DNA of 64,000 bases from JACNKV01 sp964645915 (GCA_964645915.1 CAZYDH010000006.1:43574-107573), one strand, 5' to 3'. Positions 53,149 through 63,523 are shown, counted from the first letter of the stretch. A program made the numbers and translations. Notes: generated by a model from the letters alone, not told the origin.

Positions 53149-55446
53149 TTAAAATTCAATGGATACTCCTACACTTGGAATGAGTGGCAGTCCAAATATG
53201 TCATTCCGTTTTGGAGTGCCTTCGTCCTCTTCATCGATCAGTTCATCATTATCGTCATCAATTCCGTTCTCAGTGCTTCCAAACAGATACATATATCGAA
53301 ATACATTCTCTTTCCAATATGCATTCACCACTTGAATGGACCATTCACCTTTAATGCCCCGGATATTAAACTTTCGAACAGCTCCAAGATCAAGTCGGTG
53401 ATAGTTTGGATATCTTGCGGAATTTCTCCCACCCGGGATCGTGCGGTATTTCGGATATGGTTCTCCTGGAAGATTTTCGGTATAATAGCCCAGAATAGGT
53501 GTATAAGGCTGTCCGGATTGGAGCGTCCATTTTAAATTCACATTCCATTTTCGATTCCACTGGTAATTCGCGATCACATTCAATGCATGCCGTCGATCCC
53601 AGTTTGTGTAATATTCGTTCCCTTCAAATTGTTTTCTGGAAATTGAATAAGAATAAGCAATCCACCCATTCAGCTTTCCGTATTCTTTTTGCAGGAATAA
53701 TTCCGCACCATAAGCATACCCATCTCCTGGAGTCACCAGATCTGCCAAGGATTCATCAGACACCATTTCATCAACCGAGGCTCGGTTATCAATAAAGGTC
53801 AGCATATTCTCCATTGTTTTATAATACGCTTCTATCTGGACTTTGTACTGGGTCCCAAAATATTCTTCCAGTCCGATCGTATATTGAACCGCCGAAGCCG
53901 GATCAACAGATGGGTCCACTGCAAACCACGCATCTAAAATATTTGGATTGAAATCATCCTGGATCGTTTCCATAAATTGATTATATATCCCAACCGACAA
54001 ATTGAGATATCGGTTTTCTGTGAACAAATATTTTAGACCCATTCGCGGTTCTACATACCAATGGGTTGAGTGATTGCTGTAATAATTCAATCGAAGACCG
54101 GGCTCAATCATAAACAGCGGTGAGAACCAGTGCTTCATTTTCACATATCCAGCGGATTCGATTGGAGATTGTCTTGTGTCAAAAATCGTACTGTCCATAT
54201 AGGTCGAACGGTAGACAAAACTCAGGTCTTTATATTCAACGCCAAACTGCCATTCTGTATCACATGTACAAAACCATGTCCAGTCTGAACGGAACGTCAT
54301 ATCATCAATATAATCTGCTTCATTAATCCCGGATGAACCGCCTAAACCAAAAAAGATATCGAATCGACTCTTTGCCAATAAAAATGTTGATACCAATGTT
54401 GGATTGAATACTTTTCGATAGTTTAGACTCACCGTATTATTTCCCCACCATCCTTTTAAACCAAATTCATCCCAAGCCAGATCATCCCTCCCTGTGTACC
54501 AACTAACTGAGAGCCTGTCTTGACTTGTTAAGTCCTGAAAAATATGTCCCTGAATATCATAAAAATAGTATGGGAAATATAGATCCGTCCCTTTGAAAAC
54601 CTGATCGAAATATGTTCGGCGACCGGAGATCAACCACGCACCTTTTCCGATGGGACCTTCAAGTGTTGTATTGGCGGATAACAGCGACAAGGTACTTTTC
54701 CCGCTAAAATGTTTTCGGTTCCCTTCTCTGCTTCGGACATTGAGAACAGCAGAAAGCCGACCGCCGTATTGGGCATTAAAACCACCTTTTAACAGATCTG
54801 CTTCTTTTACAACATCCAAAATAAAATTGGAAAACAATCCGCCAACATGAGATGGATTATATACAGTGATCCCATCCAGTAAAATTAAGTTCTGATCGGT
54901 ATTCCCACCTCGAATCACCAATCCGGTACTAAACTCCGAAGAGGTCAGAACGCCCGGAAGGCTTTGCAGGGTGCGGAATAGATCTGCTTCTGCCATTTGC
55001 GGAATACTTTTTAATTGACGAACATCCAATGATGTGCGGCTGAGTTGAATATTCTCTTTTCTTTCCACCCGTTGTGCTGTTACATCCACTCCCGATAATT
55101 CTATCAGAGTCGGCTCTAATTCGATCGTGAGTAACTCCTCGGCTTCATCACCGATATTGATCTCAGACGAATAGGATGCATAACCAAGGTATGACACATC
55201 AATGATATACCAATTTTTCGGGATAGACAGAATCACAAAATAACCGTCTTTGTCTGTAGATGCACCATAGGATGTGTTTTTCAATAGAACATTGGCACCG
55301 ATCAGCGCTTCTCCCGTTTCTTTATTTAATACATACCCGGATAATGTATGCGATGATTGAGAAAAAAGGGAAGACGCACAAAACAGAAACGTCAGAATGA
55401 CACTTTGTAACAAAGGCTTAATTATTTTCGATTCGTATATTTTCAC
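53149..55446 (-). CDS. TonB-dependent outer-membrane receptor
   Basis: A 765-residue receptor. After the signal peptide there is a CarboxypepD_reg-like domain (LSGYVLNKETGEALIGANV, about residues 35-120), then the plug domain (IRGGNTDQNLILLDGITVYNP, about residues 172-192, shown in part) and a 22-strand-type barrel ending in VGVSIEF. A short acidic block, GIDDDNDELIDEEDEG, lies near residue 733 and resembles calcium-binding thrombospondin-3 repeats. It pairs with the DUF4249 lipoprotein gene on its 3' side. The transported ligand cannot be read. Confidence 0.92.
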   Translation of the reverse strand: MKIYESKIIKPLLQSVILTFLFCASSLFSQSSHTLSGYVLNKETGEALIGANVLLKNTSYGASTDKDGYFVILSIPKNWYIIDVSYLGYASYSSEINIGDEAEELLTIELEPTLIELSGVDVTAQRVERKENIQLSRTSLDVRQLKSIPQMAEADLFRTLQSLPGVLTSSEFSTGLVIRGGNTDQNLILLDGITVYNPSHVGGLFSNFILDVVKEADLLKGGFNAQYGGRLSAVLNVRSREGNRKHFSGKSTLSLLSANTTLEGPIGKGAWLISGRRTYFDQVFKGTDLYFPYYFYDIQGHIFQDLTSQDRLSVSWYTGRDDLAWDEFGLKGWWGNNTVSLNYRKVFNPTLVSTFLLAKSRFDIFFGLGGSSGINEADYIDDMTFRSDWTWFCTCDTEWQFGVEYKDLSFVYRSTYMDSTIFDTRQSPIESAGYVKMKHWFSPLFMIEPGLRLNYYSNHSTHWYVEPRMGLKYLFTENRYLNLSVGIYNQFMETIQDDFNPNILDAWFAVDPSVDPASAVQYTIGLEEYFGTQYKVQIEAYYKTMENMLTFIDNRASVDEMVSDESLADLVTPGDGYAYGAELFLQKEYGKLNGWIAYSYSISRKQFEGNEYYTNWDRRHALNVIANYQWNRKWNVNLKWTLQSGQPYTPILGYYTENLPGEPYPKYRTIPGGRNSARYPNYHRLDLGAVRKFNIRGIKGEWSIQVVNAYWKENVFRYMYLFGSTENGIDDDNDELIDEEDEGTPKRNDIFGLPLIPSVGVSIEF

Positions 55447-55675
55447 AACTTAAATTTAAACAAGGGTTGTTTCCATTATATCTTTTTACTTTACCCGTTC
55501 GTAATAGTTCAAAAATACTTCTGAAAATTTACAGGAGCTTTATTATTAAAAACAGGTGATTTTACGATCTAAATCAATTATTATTTCGAGAATATATTTT
55601 CATAATTATTTCTCCAATCTTATGTAAGGTCGTTCGGTTTTATATGTAAATTTGCACTCTCATGGAGTTGATTTT

Positions 55676-56017
55676 ATGCATGAAATGTCTATTGCAATGA
55701 ATATTGTCGAAATTGTTACTGAAACCGTAAAAAATAATCATGCCGAAAAAGTGAATTCCATCGATCTGGATATTGGAGATCTTTCCGGAATTTTGATCGA
55801 TTCACTCACATTCTGCTTTGATGCTGCCAGCAAAGGCACTCCGGTTGAAGGAGCTGTGTTAAACATCAACGAAATAGACGGAACCGGAAAATGCTTGGAT
55901 TGCAATCAAGAGTTTCCTGTTAAAGTCTTTTTAACTACCTGTCCATTTTGTAACAGTCTTTCAACCAATATTATTCAAGGGAAAGAATTGTCCATTAAAT
56001 CCATTAATGTTGATTAA
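55676..56017 (+). CDS. hypA: Hydrogenase nickel-insertion protein HypA
   Basis: A 113-residue HypA. The start MHEMSIAMNIVEIV is the family's conserved N terminus, whose His binds Ni2+; this fixes the start at 55676, with a GGAG box ahead. A structural zinc site with CLDCN (about residue 74) and CPFCN (about residue 90) is intact. HypA passes nickel to the [NiFe]-hydrogenase large subunit along with HypB. It is first in a six-gene hyp operon. Confidence 0.95.
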   Translation: MHEMSIAMNIVEIVTETVKNNHAEKVNSIDLDIGDLSGILIDSLTFCFDAASKGTPVEGAVLNINEIDGTGKCLDCNQEFPVKVFLTTCPFCNSLSTNIIQGKELSIKSINVD

Positions 56018-56041
56018 CCGTTTATAAAAGAAAGAAAAATT

Positions 56042-56797
56042 ATGTGCGATACTTGCGGATGTAGCCAACCTTCAGATGCTGTTACATTTCAAAAACCCGG
56101 TGAACACTCTCACGACCATCACCATTCTCATCATGACCACCATCATGAGAATAGAACAATTACCGTTGAAACTGAAGTCTTATCAAAAAACAATCTAATC
56201 GCTGAACGGAATCGTGGTTATTTTGATGCAAAAAACATCACCGTTTTTAATTTTGTAAGCTCTCCGGGGTCAGGAAAAACCACTTTTTTAGAACAAACCA
56301 TAAAAAAAATAAAAACCGATTATTCAATCTCTGTGGTTGAAGGAGACCAGCAAACACTACGAGATGCAGAACGTATTGAAGCAACCGGAGTACCGGTTAT
56401 CCAAGTGAACACAGGGAAAGGATGTCACCTTGATGCGGAGATGATCCATAAAGCTTCTCATGATTTGGGGTTAGTAAATGATTCCATTTTATTTATTGAG
56501 AACGTGGGAAATTTAGTCTGTCCGGCTCTATTTGACCTTGGCGAAGCAATGAAAATTGTTGTGATCAGTGTTACCGAAGGAGAAGATAAACCTGAAAAAT
56601 ATCCACACATGTTTCAAGCAGCGGATATTTGCATCATCAATAAAATAGATCTATTGCCTTATGTTGATTTTGACGTTGAAACCTGCAAACAATATGCATT
56701 AAATGTAAATCATCATCTGAAGTTTTTTGAGGTTTCTGCTACAAAGGGAGATGGGTTTGACCAATGGATATCTTGGCTCAAAGAATTTGTAAGCTAA
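56042..56797 (+). CDS. hypB: Hydrogenase nickel GTPase HypB
   Basis: A 251-residue GTPase. The N terminus has the nickel-binding CxxCGC motif (MCDTCGC), followed by a His-rich store (HDHHHSHHDHHHEN, about residues 23-37). The G1 loop SSPGSGKTT is near residue 76; later residues (VVEGDQQT, NKIDLLP) complete the G domain. HypB delivers nickel to the hydrogenase precursor at the cost of GTP. Spacing to hypA is 24 bases. Confidence 0.95.
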   Translation: MCDTCGCSQPSDAVTFQKPGEHSHDHHHSHHDHHHENRTITVETEVLSKNNLIAERNRGYFDAKNITVFNFVSSPGSGKTTFLEQTIKKIKTDYSISVVEGDQQTLRDAERIEATGVPVIQVNTGKGCHLDAEMIHKASHDLGLVNDSILFIENVGNLVCPALFDLGEAMKIVVISVTEGEDKPEKYPHMFQAADICIINKIDLLPYVDFDVETCKQYALNVNHHLKFFEVSATKGDGFDQWISWLKEFVS

Positions 56798-56832
56798 TCT
56801 ATTTTCTTTAAACCATAAGTTTATTCTGATCA

Positions 56833-59091
56833 ATGCTTGAACGGAAATTAATTTTAGTTAACGGGATCGTACAAGGTGTCGGGTTTCGCCCTTTTGTATA
56901 TAACCTTGCACGAAAACATACGTTAACAGGATTTGTTTCAAACACATCTGCCGGCGTGAATATAGAAGTAGAAGGTGATATCGATTCCCTTTCCCTGTTT
57001 TCCAAAGAATTAAGATCAGACGCACCTCCGTTAAGTGTAATCGCTGATGTTCAGGAGAAATCTCTCGAAACAAAAGGGGATAAGGAGTTTGTCATTCGTC
57101 CTTCAAAAGGAAATGAAACTGTTTCTACAATGATTTCTCCGGATATGGCAGTTTGCGACGATTGTGTCAAAGAAATGTTTGATCCAAATGATCGTCGTTA
57201 TCGATATCCGTTCATCAACTGTACAAATTGCGGTCCGCGATATACGATCATTGATAACATTCCTTATGATCGCCCGTTTACTTCGATGAAGAATTTTAAA
57301 CTCTGTCCGGCATGTCAGGCAGAATATGACGATCCGGCGGATCGACGTTTTCATGCCCAGCCCAATGCTTGCCCGGATTGCGGTCCTGAGATTACTTTAG
57401 TTAACCGAGACGGAGAGACCCTAAACTCCATCGATCCAATCAGCGATACCATTGATAAATTACAAAACGGACGCATTTTAGCAATCAAAGGTTTGGGTGG
57501 ATTTCATTTGGCGGTAGATGCTTCAAATGAAACAGCGGTCGCTGAGTTGAGAGAACGAAAAGGGCGGGAAGAAAAACCACTCGCTGTTATGGTCAACAAT
57601 CTTCAAACCGCTGAAGAATATTGCGTGATCACAGAAGACGAACGTAGACTCCTGACCTCTCAACACAGTCCCATCGTTTTATTAAAAAGACATGATGACA
57701 TATCGTTAGCTCCCTCGATCGCACCGGGGAATGATCATTTGGGGATCATGCTCCCTTATACTCCTCTCCACCATTTGTTATTGAGTGGAGATTTGAATGC
57801 ACTGGTGATGACGAGTGCCAATTTCAGCGAGGAACCAATTTGTATTGATAACCAAGATGCGCAACATCGACTCCATCAGGTTGCGGATTATTTTCTGACG
57901 CATAACCGAGACATCTATTTACGCAGTGATGATTCAGTGATGATCCGACTTGCGGACACACCTCGATTCATTCGAAGAAGCCGAGGATATGCACCTCGTC
58001 CTATATTTGTCCAATCCGAAGGTGCGCCAGTGCTAGCCGTCGGTGGAGAGTTGAAAAACACTGTGTGTTTGCTAAAGGACAACCATGCGTTTCTAAGTCA
58101 ACATATTGGTGATCTGGAAAACTTAGAAGCTTATGAATTCTTTAAGATGACAATTGAGCATCTCGAACGTATTTTTGAAACCAAACCCGAACTGATCGTT
58201 CATGATATGCATCCTGGGTATTTATCCACACAATGGGCAAAAGAACAAGAGGTCCCCTTACTGGCGGTTCAGCATCATCATGCACATATCGCAAGTTGTA
58301 TGGCTGAACATCATTTGGACGAACCGGTGATCGGGATTGCTTTAGATGGCACCGGATATGGAACCGACGGAACGATTTGGGGTGGTGAAGTTTTATTGGG
58401 AGATTATTCCGGATTTCAACGATATGCGTATCTCGAACCGCTTCCGCTTCCGGGCGGTGATGCAGCGATCAAAGCTCCATGGAGAATAGCTGTCAGTTAT
58501 CTACATCATGCATTTGGAGGAGAGCTTCCTGAACTTCCGTTTTTGGGACAACATAACATTTCGCCTGTGATTGAAATGATCACAAAAAATATTCAATCAC
58601 CTTTAACCAGTAGCTGTGGACGTCTTTTCGATGCCGTGGCGGCAATGTGTGGAGGGCGACAATTAATCAAATATGAAGGACAAGCCGCAATTGAATTTAT
58701 GCAGGCAGCCAAATCGTCAATTCATCGACCCTATGATTACATTTTTGACCGACAGGATAATTCCTGGATCATTCAAATCGCTCCGTTGATCCGATCCATT
58801 GTTTGGTCTCTGCGTAAAGGTGAAGAAATAAGTTATATCAGTGCAGGATTTCATGCAACATTAGCCAATATGTTCACAGAAATTGCCGAAATGGTTTATG
58901 AAGAATCCGGTGTGAAAAACGTGGTGCTAAGCGGTGGGGTTTTTCAAAACCAGATCTTATTTGAACCTATGATTCTCAAGTTGGAATCAAAAGGATTTCA
59001 TGTGTACACTCATGTTCAAGTCCCAACCAATGACGGAGGGATTTCTCTTGGACAAGCTCTTATCGGACGAACATTTTTAAAACAAAACTAA
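56833..59091 (+). CDS. hypF: Carbamoyltransferase HypF
   Basis: A 752-residue HypF, which makes the CN- ligand of the NiFe centre from carbamoyl phosphate. Domains in order: acylphosphatase (GIVQGVGFRPFVYNLA, residues 10-25), two zinc fingers (CDDC...CTNC and CPAC...CPDC, residues of about 107-188), a YrdC-like nucleotide-binding domain (LAIKGLGGFHLAVDAS, about residue 216) and a Kae1-like domain with the metal-binding HHHAHIASC (about residue 479) and LSGGVFQNQ. All expected parts are there. It lies between hypB and hypC, a common order. Confidence 0.96.
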   Translation: MLERKLILVNGIVQGVGFRPFVYNLARKHTLTGFVSNTSAGVNIEVEGDIDSLSLFSKELRSDAPPLSVIADVQEKSLETKGDKEFVIRPSKGNETVSTMISPDMAVCDDCVKEMFDPNDRRYRYPFINCTNCGPRYTIIDNIPYDRPFTSMKNFKLCPACQAEYDDPADRRFHAQPNACPDCGPEITLVNRDGETLNSIDPISDTIDKLQNGRILAIKGLGGFHLAVDASNETAVAELRERKGREEKPLAVMVNNLQTAEEYCVITEDERRLLTSQHSPIVLLKRHDDISLAPSIAPGNDHLGIMLPYTPLHHLLLSGDLNALVMTSANFSEEPICIDNQDAQHRLHQVADYFLTHNRDIYLRSDDSVMIRLADTPRFIRRSRGYAPRPIFVQSEGAPVLAVGGELKNTVCLLKDNHAFLSQHIGDLENLEAYEFFKMTIEHLERIFETKPELIVHDMHPGYLSTQWAKEQEVPLLAVQHHHAHIASCMAEHHLDEPVIGIALDGTGYGTDGTIWGGEVLLGDYSGFQRYAYLEPLPLPGGDAAIKAPWRIAVSYLHHAFGGELPELPFLGQHNISPVIEMITKNIQSPLTSSCGRLFDAVAAMCGGRQLIKYEGQAAIEFMQAAKSSIHRPYDYIFDRQDNSWIIQIAPLIRSIVWSLRKGEEISYISAGFHATLANMFTEIAEMVYEESGVKNVVLSGGVFQNQILFEPMILKLESKGFHVYTHVQVPTNDGGISLGQALIGRTFLKQN

Positions 59092-59109
59092 ATCATTAAG
59101 GAAAACAAT

Positions 59110-59361
59110 ATGTGTCTAGCCATCCCCGGTAAAGTAATCGAAATCTACGATGAAAACGGAATTAAAATGGGAAAGATTGATTACAGCGGAACGATCAGTA
59201 CGGCTTGTCTGGAATATCTCCCGGAAATTACGGTCGGAGAATATACGCTTGTACATGCCGGGTTTGCCCTGTCCATTTTAGATGAAGACGAAGCGCAAAA
59301 ATCACTGGATGCATGGAAAGAATTGGGTGAAGCATTAGATAAAATTGAGGAGAATTCATGA
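59110..59361 (+). CDS. hypC: Hydrogenase assembly chaperone HypC
   Basis: An 83-residue HypC. The start [12 protein letters not shown] is diagnostic; Cys2 contacts the Fe(CN)2CO group and HypD. It overlaps hypD by four bases (ATGA), as in many hyp operons. Confidence 0.96.
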   Translation: MCLAIPGKVIEIYDENGIKMGKIDYSGTISTACLEYLPEITVGEYTLVHAGFALSILDEDEAQKSLDAWKELGEALDKIEENS

Positions 59362-60449
59362 AGTACTTAGATGAATTTCGTGACCCGGTCCTAGCTAAAA
59401 AGATCTTAGATGAAATCCATAAAACGGTAACCCGCCCCTGGGTTATTATGGAGATCTGTGGCGGACAAACTCATTCCATTATTCGAAATGGTATTGATCA
59501 AGTCCTCCCAAAAGAGATTGAGTTGGTTCACGGTCCGGGATGTCCGGTTTGTGTAACACCACTTGAGATCATTGATCAAGCCATCGAGATCGCATCAAAG
59601 CCGAGTGTGATCTTCACGAGTTTCGGGGATATGCTTCGCGTCCCCGGCAGTCACAAAGATCTGTTTCTGGTAAAATCCGAAGGAGGAGATGTTCGAACGG
59701 TTTATTCGACTTTAGAAGCTGTCCAAATCGCCAGAGACAACCCCGATAAAGAAGTTGTGTTCTTTGCAGTCGGGTTTGAAACAACCGCTCCCGGAAATGC
59801 CATGGCAATCGATATCGCTGCTAGAGAAGGATTATCCAATTTCAGCGAGTTGGTCAGTCATGTATTGGTTCCTCCGGCAATGAAAGCTTTGTTGTCCTCA
59901 GCTGATAATCGTGTTCAAGGATATTTAGCGGCCGGACATGTTTGCACGGTCATGGGATGGGAAGAATATGAACCGATCGCTGAAAAGTATAAAGTCCCCA
60001 TTATCCCGACCGGTTTTGAACCTCTGGATATTCTGGAAGGGATTTTAATGGTCGTACAGCAACTAGAATCCGGTAAGCACACTGTTGAGAATCAATATCT
60101 TCGCAGTGTAAAGCGAGACGGGAATCGTCCGGCACAAGACCTGATCCATAAAATATTTGAAGTTTCTCATCGTAAATGGAGAGGAATTGGAGAGATCCCC
60201 GGCAGTGGATATACAATCCGAAAAGAATTTGAAGCTTTTGATGCTGAGAAAAAATTTGCTGTTTCGGATATTCGAACTGAAGAATCTGAACTTTGCATCA
60301 GTGGAGTGGTTTTACAAGGGTTAAAAAAACCTCATGAATGTCCTGCTTTTGGAAACGAATGCACACCAACACATCCGTTGGGCGCAACCATGGTTTCCAG
60401 TGAAGGAGCTTGTGCGGCCTATTATCAATATCAACGAATAGAGGATTGA
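59358..60449 (+). CDS. hypD: Hydrogenase maturation protein HypD
   Basis: A 363-residue HypD, the iron-sulfur scaffold on which Fe(CN)2CO is built. The key motifs are present: CGGQTHSI (about residue 36), [10 protein letters not shown] (about residue 62) and C-terminal cysteines for the [4Fe-4S] cluster ([10 protein letters not shown], then EGACAAYY). The length and order agree with the family. Confidence 0.96.
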   Translation: MKYLDEFRDPVLAKKILDEIHKTVTRPWVIMEICGGQTHSIIRNGIDQVLPKEIELVHGPGCPVCVTPLEIIDQAIEIASKPSVIFTSFGDMLRVPGSHKDLFLVKSEGGDVRTVYSTLEAVQIARDNPDKEVVFFAVGFETTAPGNAMAIDIAAREGLSNFSELVSHVLVPPAMKALLSSADNRVQGYLAAGHVCTVMGWEEYEPIAEKYKVPIIPTGFEPLDILEGILMVVQQLESGKHTVENQYLRSVKRDGNRPAQDLIHKIFEVSHRKWRGIGEIPGSGYTIRKEFEAFDAEKKFAVSDIRTEESELCISGVVLQGLKKPHECPAFGNECTPTHPLGATMVSSEGACAAYYQYQRIED

Positions 60450-60491
60450 GCCGCTAAACAAGTAATGATTGTCTTAGATATCTCCCTTGCT

Positions 60492-60511
60492 CCCCCTTTT
60501 CAAAAAGGGGG
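60492..60511. repeat. Small palindromic intergenic element
   Basis: Arms CCCCCTTTT and AAAAGGGGG around C/A, followed by ATTCAGGGG, in the 94-base hypD-hypE gap. It looks like the short CCCCCTTT.AAAGGGGG dispersed element known from many genomes, rather than a terminator, since no T run follows it. Confidence 0.5.
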
Positions 60512-60543
60512 ATTCAGGGGAATTTAAAAGAACGAGATAAAAT

Positions 60544-61587
60544 ATGAACATAGAAGATTTATCCTGCCCGATGCCAATAATGGACCACACAACTATTCAA
60601 CTCGCTCATGGTGCCGGTGGTCGTTTATCCGCCGATTTAGTTGAAAAGATCTTTCTACCAAGATTTGGAAATAAAACTCTGAACAAACTAGAAGATCAAG
60701 CCACTTTAGATTTTCCCAATGGTAAGCTGGCATTTTCTACCGATAGTTTTGTTGTATCGCCAATTTTCTTCCCGGGTGGGAATATCGGTGAGCTTGCTGT
60801 TTATGGCACTGTAAATGATGTAGCAATGAGCGGTGCAACCCCGTTATACATCAGTGTTGCATTCATTATTGAAGAAGGACTCCCAATAGAAGACCTTCAC
60901 CGCATTGCGCTATCAATGGAAGCAGCGGCAAAAAAAGCCGGCGTGGAGATTGTAACCGGGGATACAAAAGTTGTCAACAAGGGTAGTTGCGATAAAATAT
61001 TTATTAACACAACAGGAATTGGCGTTCTTCAAGACGATATCCATATCTCTGCATCTAATTTACACCCCGGTGATAAGATCATTTTATCAGGGACGATTGC
61101 CGATCATGGAATGGCTGTAATGACCAGTCGGGAAGGTTTATCTTTTCAATCACGAGTGAAAAGTGACACAGCTCCACTAAATGGAATCGTAAAAAATATT
61201 TTGCAAGTGACAAAAGAGGTCTCTGCTATGCGAGATCCGACTCGTGGGGGTGTCGCAACCACGTTAAATGAGTTTGCATCTGCATCCAATGTTGGCATAC
61301 AACTTTACGATAATATTCCCGTGAACCCTGATGTGAAAGGCGCTTGTGAAGTGCTTGGTATTGATCCGCTGACAGTGGCGAATGAAGGTAAATTGATTGT
61401 GGTTGTTCCCTCTAAACTTGCTAATAAGGTACTTCATGCTGTACAAAAAGACGAATACGGAAAAGATGCGGTTATCATTGGTGAAGTAACGGATAAACAT
61501 CCGAGAACAGTCGTCATTAAAACACCGCTGGGAGCAAACCGAATCGTGGATATGCCCATCGGAGAACAGTTACCAAGAATTTGTTAA
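60544..61587 (+). CDS. hypE: Hydrogenase maturation protein HypE
   Basis: A 347-residue HypE, which dehydrates the thiocarbamate to thiocyanate. The ATP-grasp-like PurM fold is seen in HGAGGRLSADLVEKIF (N-terminal) and FSTDSFVVSPIFFPGG. The C terminus ends in PRIC, with the thiocarbamate-carrying Cys as the last residue, so the gene is intact. The start MNIEDLSCPMP is 95 bases after hypD, slightly further than other gaps in the operon. Confidence 0.96.
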   Translation: MNIEDLSCPMPIMDHTTIQLAHGAGGRLSADLVEKIFLPRFGNKTLNKLEDQATLDFPNGKLAFSTDSFVVSPIFFPGGNIGELAVYGTVNDVAMSGATPLYISVAFIIEEGLPIEDLHRIALSMEAAAKKAGVEIVTGDTKVVNKGSCDKIFINTTGIGVLQDDIHISASNLHPGDKIILSGTIADHGMAVMTSREGLSFQSRVKSDTAPLNGIVKNILQVTKEVSAMRDPTRGGVATTLNEFASASNVGIQLYDNIPVNPDVKGACEVLGIDPLTVANEGKLIVVVPSKLANKVLHAVQKDEYGKDAVIIGEVTDKHPRTVVIKTPLGANRIVDMPIGEQLPRIC

Positions 61588-61623
61588 TGTCGCTTTTTTA
61601 ACTAATCTCAAAGGAGGAGTATA

Positions 61624-62322
61624 GTGGAATTAAATATTTTAATATGGACTGCGATCTCGATCGGATTTATTCATACATTGATTGGTCCTGATCACTATCT
61701 TCCGTTCATCATGATCAGTAAAGCCAGAAATTGGTCTATCACTAAAACACTTTCTGTTACCGTTCTCTCCGGAGTCGGACATGTTTTGGGCTCGATCATT
61801 CTGGGTATTATCGGTGTTGTGTTCGGTGTTGCGCTGGGATTTCTGGAAAAAATCGAAGCTGTTCGCGGTGATCTTGCCAGCTGGCTCTTGATCGGATTCG
61901 GATTTGCGTATGCGGCTTGGGGACTAAGAATCGGATTGCGGGCACAGGAACACAAACATGACCACTCACATGATTCTGAACATCATGAGCACGGCCATCA
62001 TCATCTGGGGCGTCATGCTCACATCCATGGAGACACAAAAAAAATAACTCCTTGGGCTCTATTTATCATTTTTGTATTAGGTCCTTGTGAGCCGTTAATC
62101 CCGATTTTGATGTACCCGGCATCTCAAAATAGCTGGTGGGATTTAGCTTGGGTGTCTCTGGCTTTTGGACTAACGACCGTTATCACGATGACTTCAATCG
62201 TCTATATGTCGCACTATGCAGTGATCAATATACGTCTAGGATTTTTGGAAAGATATGTACACGCTATTGCCGGACTTATCATCGCCCTTTCCGGATTATC
62301 CATCGCTGTATTAGGTTTATAA
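61624..62322 (+). CDS. Putative nickel permease, UreH/NiCoT-like
   Basis: A 232-residue membrane protein with six predicted helices. Helix 1 holds HTLIGPDHYLPF, a variant of the His-x-x-x-Asp-His signature of nickel/cobalt transporters. A cytoplasmic loop near residues 115-140 is very rich in His (HKHDHSHDSEHHEHGHHH). The GTG start is behind a strong AAAGGAGG box, 36 bases after hypE. Its position at the end of the hyp operon supports Ni2+ uptake for hydrogenase. The exact family (UreH or a TauE-like exporter) is uncertain. Confidence 0.75.
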   Translation: MELNILIWTAISIGFIHTLIGPDHYLPFIMISKARNWSITKTLSVTVLSGVGHVLGSIILGIIGVVFGVALGFLEKIEAVRGDLASWLLIGFGFAYAAWGLRIGLRAQEHKHDHSHDSEHHEHGHHHLGRHAHIHGDTKKITPWALFIIFVLGPCEPLIPILMYPASQNSWWDLAWVSLAFGLTTVITMTSIVYMSHYAVINIRLGFLERYVHAIAGLIIALSGLSIAVLGL

Positions 62323-62731
62323 CTCACTGCCATAATTAATATTTAGCATTGTTAAGCATTTACTGTTGACAGCAGTATAGATACCTTTATATTTTTTAAC
62401 CAGCCATTTGGCTGATCGTTATTTGACAGGTGTAGGTGTAGGTTTGTGGCCTTACAGTATCTAAAAACGCTTCGTTTGTTTTACCGAGAACAAACATTAA
62501 TAAATGAGCGTTGCAAAAATTTTAATCTACTATTTATTGGTCGCAAATGAAAAATAACCTGAAAAATAACCATGACATATTGAGATTGAACCCATGGGTT
62601 CCAAAACACTGTATTCTGACAGCGCAGGAATAGTACGCTCTTTTTCTTCTGATTTTCTCGATGATACATGGATTAAAATAAAAATCACATCAAACCGTTT
62701 AGTGTTGAATTCATAACCAAAAGGAAGCAAA
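62323..62731. other. Non-coding spacer
   Basis: About 400 bases between the permease gene and the gene at 62732. It holds a promoter-like pair and a few short hairpins (for example CAGCC-ATTT-GGCTG near 62401), but no coding frame, tRNA or known RNA that I can recognise. Confidence 0.5.
62366..62393 (+). promoter_or_regulatory. Sigma-70-like promoter candidate
   Basis: TTGACA at 62366-62371, a 16-base spacer, and TATATT at 62388-62393. It lies over 330 bases before the next gene, so a long leader or a small RNA would be needed. Confidence 0.3.
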
Positions 62732-63457
62732 ATGTATAAACTTATTATCACGATCATATTGTTACCGATTCTCATTTTTTCACAGAAATTGGGAGATGTG
62801 ATTTATTTAAAAGATGGTTCTATTATCAAAGGTTTGATTATTGAACAAGTCCCCAATGATTATATAAAAATTCAATCCGGTCCAAATTTAATTGTATGCA
62901 AAATGGATGAGATTGAAAAAATGACAAAAGAACCTGTTGCTCCCGTTACCGAATCATGGTACACATATTGGGGATTGGGTTTTTCAAAAATCAGTTACCC
63001 TTCAGAAATGCAAGAGATAATGGACGAGATAAAAGACCAAGAAGGAATATCTAGTGCTTCAACCTATTTGGATATGCTTGGTTTTTATTGGCATATTAAA
63101 CCAAAAACAATAGGTGGTGTGGTAATTAATGGTTCCAGCGAACGGATACAAAACGAGACGGATGATTGGTTTCAAATTAATTATTATATATCTGGCGGAA
63201 GTATAATCCATTATATTGATAAATCATTTGGAAGTGGTCCGTTTATTCGAGTAGATCTCGGGATAGCAGACGCTGTATTTCAGGATTCTGAAGGTGAAAC
63301 AGTCGATTCCGAAAATGGTTTTGGTGTGTTAGCAGGTGGAGGTTGGTCTTGGGATTTGGGTGGTACAAGAGTCCTTCTTAACATCAATTATGCCCATAGA
63401 ATAATTGAAGAAGAAACCTATCGTGCGCTTGGTGTTTCTATTGGGGGATTATTTTAA
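62732..63457 (+). CDS. Small outer-membrane beta-barrel-like protein
   Basis: A 241-residue exported protein with a signal peptide (KLIITIILLPILIFSQK). The first mature section (DVIYLKDGSIIKGLIIEQVP, then YIKIQSGPNLIVCKMDEIEK) is a small beta domain widespread in Bacteroidota outer-membrane proteins. The rest has alternating beta strands ending in VSIGGLF, like an eight-stranded barrel. It follows the long non-coding gap. Function unknown; a structural or OmpA-like barrel is likely. Confidence 0.6.
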   Translation: MYKLIITIILLPILIFSQKLGDVIYLKDGSIIKGLIIEQVPNDYIKIQSGPNLIVCKMDEIEKMTKEPVAPVTESWYTYWGLGFSKISYPSEMQEIMDEIKDQEGISSASTYLDMLGFYWHIKPKTIGGVVINGSSERIQNETDDWFQINYYISGGSIIHYIDKSFGSGPFIRVDLGIADAVFQDSEGETVDSENGFGVLAGGGWSWDLGGTRVLLNINYAHRIIEEETYRALGVSIGGLF

Positions 63458-63523
63458 CGCACAATGTTAATCTTGGGAATGGGTTTTTAAATAGTGTATT
63501 ATCAATAAAAGAAAGGTTTTGGA

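Noticed and set aside
60492..60511. The CCCCC...GGGGG palindrome as a terminator that splits the hyp operon
   Set aside because: No T run follows and hypE continues the pathway; the sequence looks like a short dispersed element.
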